64,000 nucleotides of DNA from Typhlomys cinereus (lineage: Eukaryota; Chordata; Mammalia; Rodentia; Platacanthomyidae). The position numbers and the translations under genes were made by a program. Under the pieces are notes generated by a model. It saw only the letters and a program-made list of their open reading frames with translations, made no database searches and was not told where the DNA came from. The stretch covers positions 1,240,001 through 1,304,000 of the forward strand of contig JALPQD010000225.1 of NCBI GenBank assembly GCA_023101885.1. The letters run 5' to 3'. Shown in pieces: positions 59,610 to 64,000 of this stretch (its first letter is position 1; every line of letters starts with the position of its first letter).

Positions 59610-59915
59610 GGGCTGGAGATATGGCTCAGGGGTTAAGCCCCTTCCTCGAAAGCAGAAGCCTGAGTTCGGATTCCAGGTCCCACATAGAAAAAATGCCAGG
59701 CAGAAATGGATGTGGCCTGTACTTCTGGTCCTGGAAGGCAGAGTCTGGAAAAATCCATAGCAAAGCAAACAGAAAGTAGAAACAATCCAGGGTGATTCTC
59801 AAAGTCACCCTTAGGCCTCCACAGGCACACACACACACAGTGCCCTCTGATACACTGACAGACACACACACACACACAAGCACAAAGATAATAAAATAAA
59901 TCTTAAAAAAATTAT
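59610..59915 (+). mobile_element. tRNA-headed SINE, older subfamily, in TOP2B intron
   Basis: Head ggctggagatatggctcagg, but the body shares the cagtcccagg-type, tgtggcctgtacttctggtc and gtgattctcaaagtcaccct words of the 1501 and 7562 copies rather than those of the recent GC-rich subfamily. The tail has (CA)n and taaaataaatc. No clean duplication was found. Confidence 0.85.
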
Positions 59916-59927
59916 CTATATATCTAG

Positions 59928-59986
59928 TAGTATCAGCAGTTAAACTTAAGGTCTTGCACATGTCTACCACTAAGCTACATCCCTTG
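59928..59986 (-). mobile_element. ID-like SINE fragment
   Basis: The words aaggtcttgcacatgtctac and caccactaagctacatccct in reverse match the ID head and B-box region. It is short and diverged. Confidence 0.5.
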
Positions 59987-60005
59987 TCAGAAATAATTTT
60001 AATAG

Positions 60006-60313
60006 TGGGCTGGAGAGGTGGCTCAGGGGTTAAGACTCTGCCTTGCAGGCGGAAGGTCCTGAGTTCGGATCCCATATCCCACGTATAGACGCCAGGTGGA
60101 AGCGGGGGCGGCCTGCGCTTCTGGTCCTGGTAGGGCGGAGCCTGTGAATCCCGGGGCAGAGTAAACGAGGAGGTGGAGGCGTCCATGGTGGTTCCCAAAT
60201 TCGTCCCTGGTTCTACACACACAGACACACATACATACACACACGCACGTGCGCGCGCATATACATACGCACACATGCACAATTGAATAAATAATAAAAA
60301 AATTTAAAAAAAA
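60006..60313 (+). mobile_element. Recent tRNA-headed SINE beside a TOP2B splice donor
   Basis: A full copy with head, B box, GC-rich body, CA/CG tract at 60217-60278 and AATAAA tail. A perfect 17-base target-site duplication, agaaataattttaatag, lies at 59989-60005 and 60314-60330. Its right duplication ends 13 bases inside the intron from the 5' splice site of the exon at 60344-60427. Confidence 0.94.
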
Positions 60314-60343
60314 AGAAATAATTTTAATAGAGACTTAACATAC

Positions 60344-60427
60344 ATCCAATTCTTCAACAAATGCTGCTAAATCTTCTTTCCAAAGATCCGAAGGAGATTT
60401 TCTTTTAAGATCATTGACCTCTCTTCC
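60344..60427 (-). CDS. TOP2B: TOP2B exon (residues 149-176)
   Basis: A phase-0 exon of 28 codons, GREVNDLKRKSPSDLWKEDL then AAFVEELD, between ttaaatag and donor gtatgtta. The SPSDLWKEDLAAFVEELD segment is diagnostic of vertebrate topoisomerase II. A recent SINE and its duplication sit directly downstream of the donor. Confidence 0.97.
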
Positions 60428-60581
60428 CTATTTAAAAACAAACAAACAAACAAAGTAGTACAATTCAATATTTAATAGCTTTTAAATGTGTAAAGGGTAA
60501 ATCAAAAACAATTTAGAAAAAGACTATCAAAGATATGGGTAATACTGATACAGTTACAAATTTAACCCACAAAGTTCATAC

Positions 60582-60737
60582 TTTTGTATCTCTCTGTTTA
60601 ATGAGTTCTTCAACTTTTTCTTTAGTGAGAGACCATAGAGACATATTTAAAATATAATTAAAATCAGGGCCTGATGGAGTTCCCGAATCAGAGGAACTAT
60701 CATCATGCTGGTTTTGAGTTTCTTCTTCTTCTGATGC
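60582..60737 (-). CDS. TOP2B: TOP2B exon (residues 97-148)
   Basis: A phase-0 exon of 52 codons. It begins ASEEEETQNQHDDSSSDSGT, an acidic, Ser-rich insert, and continues PSGPDFNYILNMSLWSLTKE to IKQRDTK. The FNYILNMSLWSLT motif is the well-conserved close of the core domain. The acceptor is ttttttgcag and the donor is gtatgaac. Confidence 0.97.
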
Positions 60738-63226
60738 CTGCAAAAAACAATAAACTCGATATTAAAGTCCATTATAATGTCAAATCAATGTTTAATTTTA
60801 ATGAATATCAGACTAAAAGTTCTATCTACCACTGCTACATGGTTAACGCTACACCTTCAGGGTGGTTGAGTTAAAACTGCCTGCAAGAATACCCTTAAAA
60901 CATATTTCCTACAAAAAAATTCAAGATTTTCTACAGATGTGCAGAAAAAAATTTTCAAAAGGAATGGTACGGTCTATTCCTATTTGCCCAGGTATCTAAG
61001 AAGAGCCAGCTGCTTTCCTTAGGAATTAAGTTACAGGATATGAATACTTAAAATTATTAAAATGTTTTGTCATCATACATCATCAGATTATTTACACTGA
61101 ATGTGCAATTTCAAACCTAAACTAAAGCACTTATGAAAAATATTTAATAGGTGCAAAAATATAGAATATATTTATTAAGAATGGATTCTTAATAAAATTC
61201 TTAAAGGTAAGACTATTCATTTGAGAATTCAGAAAATAAGTTCACTGAACACTAGGAGTTGATGAGTTCAAGTGACAGGATTTTCTAAAAAAAATTTTTT
61301 AATGAAAATAACTGCAGCCAAAAAATCTCTTGAGTGAATATCAAATTTAAAAAATGAACTTATTTAATAAAGGCAAATTTAGGTGGCACTGCCTTCAAAG
61401 ACCTAAAAATAAAACTAGACACTATATAAAACTGAATCTAAATAAAGACACTCAGATAATTAAAAATAACTAAGTTAATCATGATATGCCATGAAGCAAA
61501 ACGCTAAAAAATTAGCTTTGCAACTTAAAGCATTTAAATAAAATTATATATATACATACAAAGTTAGGCCTAGATGTACTTTAGATGTAAAATGGAAAAA
61601 AATTAAAATTGCAAAGCAGAATGAGTTATTACAATAATAAAACTATAAAAAACAATTAAGCAACATTAGTTGAATAAGGAATGCTGTTGACAAATAACTG
61701 ATAAGTCCTAGATAATGTCTGACAGACTGTTCTACCACTTTAAAAATTCTTCATGAAACAATGTGTCATGTAGTACTTAGGTTATTAAATTACTATGAGA
61801 TAGTAAAATACCATAAAATCCTGTTTAGACCCACACTTTAGAAGTCCATTTGATCTAGGTTTTTGGTATTATTAATGAGCACTCAATGAATGTATGTATT
61901 TACAACTAACAGGTATATAAGTAAGGGTAAATCAAGTTTTCTATGATATAAAATTTCATTATAGTTTAAGAATTAACCTAAACTTCTAATTAGCTGTTTT
62001 AAAATTCTCTTGTCCCCAGCACTCTACAGTAAAAGGGAGTCTCTTTTAAGAATGACTGTTTTTGGTACATGAACTCCCTTCAAGTGTACACATAGCCACA
62101 ATTGTTGATAACACAATTACTAAAACCAAGCTAGTTTTTAACCTGTGAATCCTGCTTCCTCCCAAGCCATAGATATCTTTCTCTTTAAAGCAAAGAATTA
62201 AATCCATTTGCTTATTAAGTAATTTTTTAAAAAAAAGATATAGCTTAAATCAACATGATACAGAAGTGTAAGTAGTATATGAAGCATAATTTGGATTTAA
62301 GACTATAATAATCATAGTGAAAGAAAAACACTGCTACAGTCATAATTCTAAATGTGTCCATCTTGTCCAACCCTATTTCTTCAAATGGAGGCTAAGCCTA
62401 TCATCTTCATATGCTATCCTCCTATATAATTTGTTCTAATTCCATTCACTTTAACATGTTGCATAGATTTCAAGATAAGTTTAAATAATATGAATGAAAG
62501 CAGTATTTCAACGCAGTTAATGAAAAATAGGAAAACATTATGGATAAGAACTTGAAGTTTAGAAAAGTTTAAATTTTCAATTAAGTTATATCATGCAGAA
62601 ATAACTTTTAAAATGATGCTATATCAATAGTATATAACAAAAAATTAAACTATATAAAAATAATTCCAAATTTTTTCTACATTTCTGTTCTCAATCACAA
62701 TGCTATATACTTTTTCAATTTTCCTTTTAAATTTATCTAATATAAAGAAACTAATTCTTGAGGAGATTCAAAATTTCAGTATTTCATTTACTGAATACTA
62801 CTTTATGATCTGAAATGGACAACTTAATTATTAAAACAGCAGACTTTTAATCTGAAATTGCAAGGTCTAAATCTCTAAAAAAAATCTAAGCACAAGCAGT
62901 GCACATGTTTGGTGTTCAGTAAAACAATAAATGAACACTTGCCTCTATCTTCCCATCCTTAACCACAACCAGACCAAATGCCACATTGTGATCATAGACT
63001 GAACACTGGAATAATTCTGAGGACTACCAAAGTAGTTTCCAGATACCTCACAGAAACCACCACCACAAATGATATCTCTTAATGGCAGACTCAGGAAAAA
63101 AAAAAAGCCAATGCCAAGGAGACTGAGCTACCTTCTTAAACCTGGAATCATTTCTCCAGGACCTGGTGGAGTCACACTGGCAAAGTACTTTGTGGTGGGT
63201 GTGCCCTGAAAATTCCTGTTCTGTGT

Positions 63227-63260
<34 letters not shown>

Positions 63261-63380
63261 AAACAGCCAACTTTGCACCTTTACCAATTCTAGGAAAATT
63301 TAAAATCTGGAGGTTGGGGATTTTGTTTGGGGAGTTGCTTTTCAGAGCTTCTCTGAGTGTCTTGTTCTGCAAATGATTAC

Positions 63381-63472
63381 CTTTTCTTGTGCTTCTTTCC
63401 ACGCTTTCACTGGGTCAGATTCATAACCTCTCTGGACTAACATTTGAATCAAATCTTTCTTTGACCTATTCT
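63381..63472 (-). CDS. TOP2B: TOP2B exon (residues 66-96)
   Basis: The 92-base exon completes a Glu codon and encodes NRSKKDLIQMLVQRGYESDP followed by VKAWKEAQEK. The acceptor is ctcacatag, chosen because it restores ITIENRSKK. A second AG eight bases downstream would break the frame. The donor is gtaatcat. The intron to the preceding exon is only 143 bases. Confidence 0.96.
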
Positions 63473-63615
63473 CTATGTGAGGGAAAAATAAAGTTAGGAT
63501 CAAGAAAAGAGATTCAATTTGTATTTGCTTATATTCTACTGATTAAAATGTCTTCTATTAATAAAGATTTCTTCCATTTTAACTAATGTTTAAATCTTTA
63601 AAGGCTATGTCTTAC

Positions 63616-63811
63616 CTATAGTAATTTTCCCTTGGATCTTCTCTAAAATGAAACGGGCTTGATTGTTAAGCTTTGTAGATTCTGCTCCCAACATTCCTAC
63701 GAGCCATTCTTTTCGTAAACCATAATAACTTAATCGTAAATCAAAGAATTCTTTCAAAATGTCTTGCACAGTTTCATACTTCTTCAAACACCCCATATGA
63801 TCAAAAAGTAC
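63616..63811 (-). CDS. TOP2B: TOP2B exon (C-gate region; residues 1-65 of the chain here)
   Basis: The 196-base phase-0 exon starts after tttgcctag and ends before gtaagac. It reads VLFDHMGCLKKYETVQDILK, then EFFDLRLSYYGLRKEWLVGM and LGAESTKLNNQARFILEKIQ. This is the highly conserved coiled-coil and C-gate part of the eukaryotic topoisomerase II core. It is the most 5' TOP2B exon in the window. Confidence 0.97.
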
Positions 63812-64000
63812 CTAGGCAAAATACAGTTTTTTTCTTTAGCTCTCATAAATCTGTACTGGCATTTTAATTTATGACATTTACAGTACTTAAAATAACTCTA
63901 ATAACACACATTGTCCTTAAAAGCATAAACAGAACCAAAATAATTAGGTACATCTCTATAAATATTTTGAGAAAGTTATAAATTCAGTTCTCAAAACATT

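Larger units (their letters stand above)
44945..63811 (-). other. TOP2B: TOP2B gene, 3' half (13 exons)
   Basis: DNA topoisomerase II beta makes an ATP-dependent double-strand break and passes a second duplex through it. It is the isoform of non-dividing cells and acts in the nucleus in transcription and neuronal development. Thirteen exons join with correct phases into 1812 coding bases, 603 residues plus TAA at 45344-45342. They match the C-terminal 600 or so residues of the roughly 1626-residue protein. The part here covers the end of the breakage-reunion core (C-gate region) and the whole C-terminal domain, which is charged and has basic nuclear-localisation-like clusters and acidic runs. 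The ATPase and active-site tyrosine exons lie beyond the right edge. The tail ending ESDEEEDVDFAMFN identifies beta rather than alpha. Residue numbers in the exon entries count from the first codon in the window. Confidence 0.97.
54709..64000 (-). other. TOP2B: TOP2B introns, upstream group
   Basis: Contain the U6 retrocopy, four recent or older tRNA-headed SINEs, ID-like fragments and a B1-like copy. 60738-63380 is about 2.6 kb of very AT-rich sequence with nothing I can identify. 63812-64000 is intron reaching the window edge. Confidence 0.6.

Overview
The window is nuclear DNA of a mammal, almost certainly a rodent. It has intron-rich genes with vertebrate splice sites, young L1 retrotransposons, B1 (7SL-derived) and ID-like SINEs, and many copies of a tRNA-headed SINE of the B2-superfamily type. 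That last family does not look like mouse or rat B2. A jerboa-like (Dipodidae) or other non-murid rodent is possible, but this is only an inference from the SINE sequence.

Two protein-coding genes meet tail to tail. The right end of RARB (retinoic acid receptor beta, + strand) supplies five coding exons at 31562-43729. They encode the hinge, the whole ligand-binding domain and the C-terminal tail. The 3' half of TOP2B (DNA topoisomerase II beta, - strand) supplies thirteen exons at 45342-63811, which join in frame to 603 codons plus a stop. RARB and TOP2B are also convergent neighbours in human (3p24), so synteny supports the calls. Their 3' ends meet at 44950-44966, where a + strand AATAAA and a - strand AATAAA sit inside one near-palindrome.

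Bases 1-31561 are RARB intron, and I found no DNA-binding-domain exon there. The intron is dominated by L1s, all antisense to RARB. A full-length L1 (9545-22464) is split by a second full-length L1 (12792-19342) inserted in the same orientation. Both have target-site duplications and GC-rich 5' UTRs with monomer-like repeats. A third, 5'-truncated L1 lies at 23219-24945. An older L1 with a 5' inversion (about 6140-7955) has taken two SINEs into the same target sequence.

The TOP2B introns hold several recent SINEs with clean target-site duplications, one of them 13 bases from a splice donor. They also hold a retroposed U6 snRNA copy and several simple repeats.

I see no prokaryotic features, CRISPR array, operon or new enzyme system. 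The most notable points are the overlapping bidirectional poly(A) signals, a NAGNAG tandem acceptor in TOP2B, the nested L1s with their 5' monomers, and the lineage-specific SINE family.
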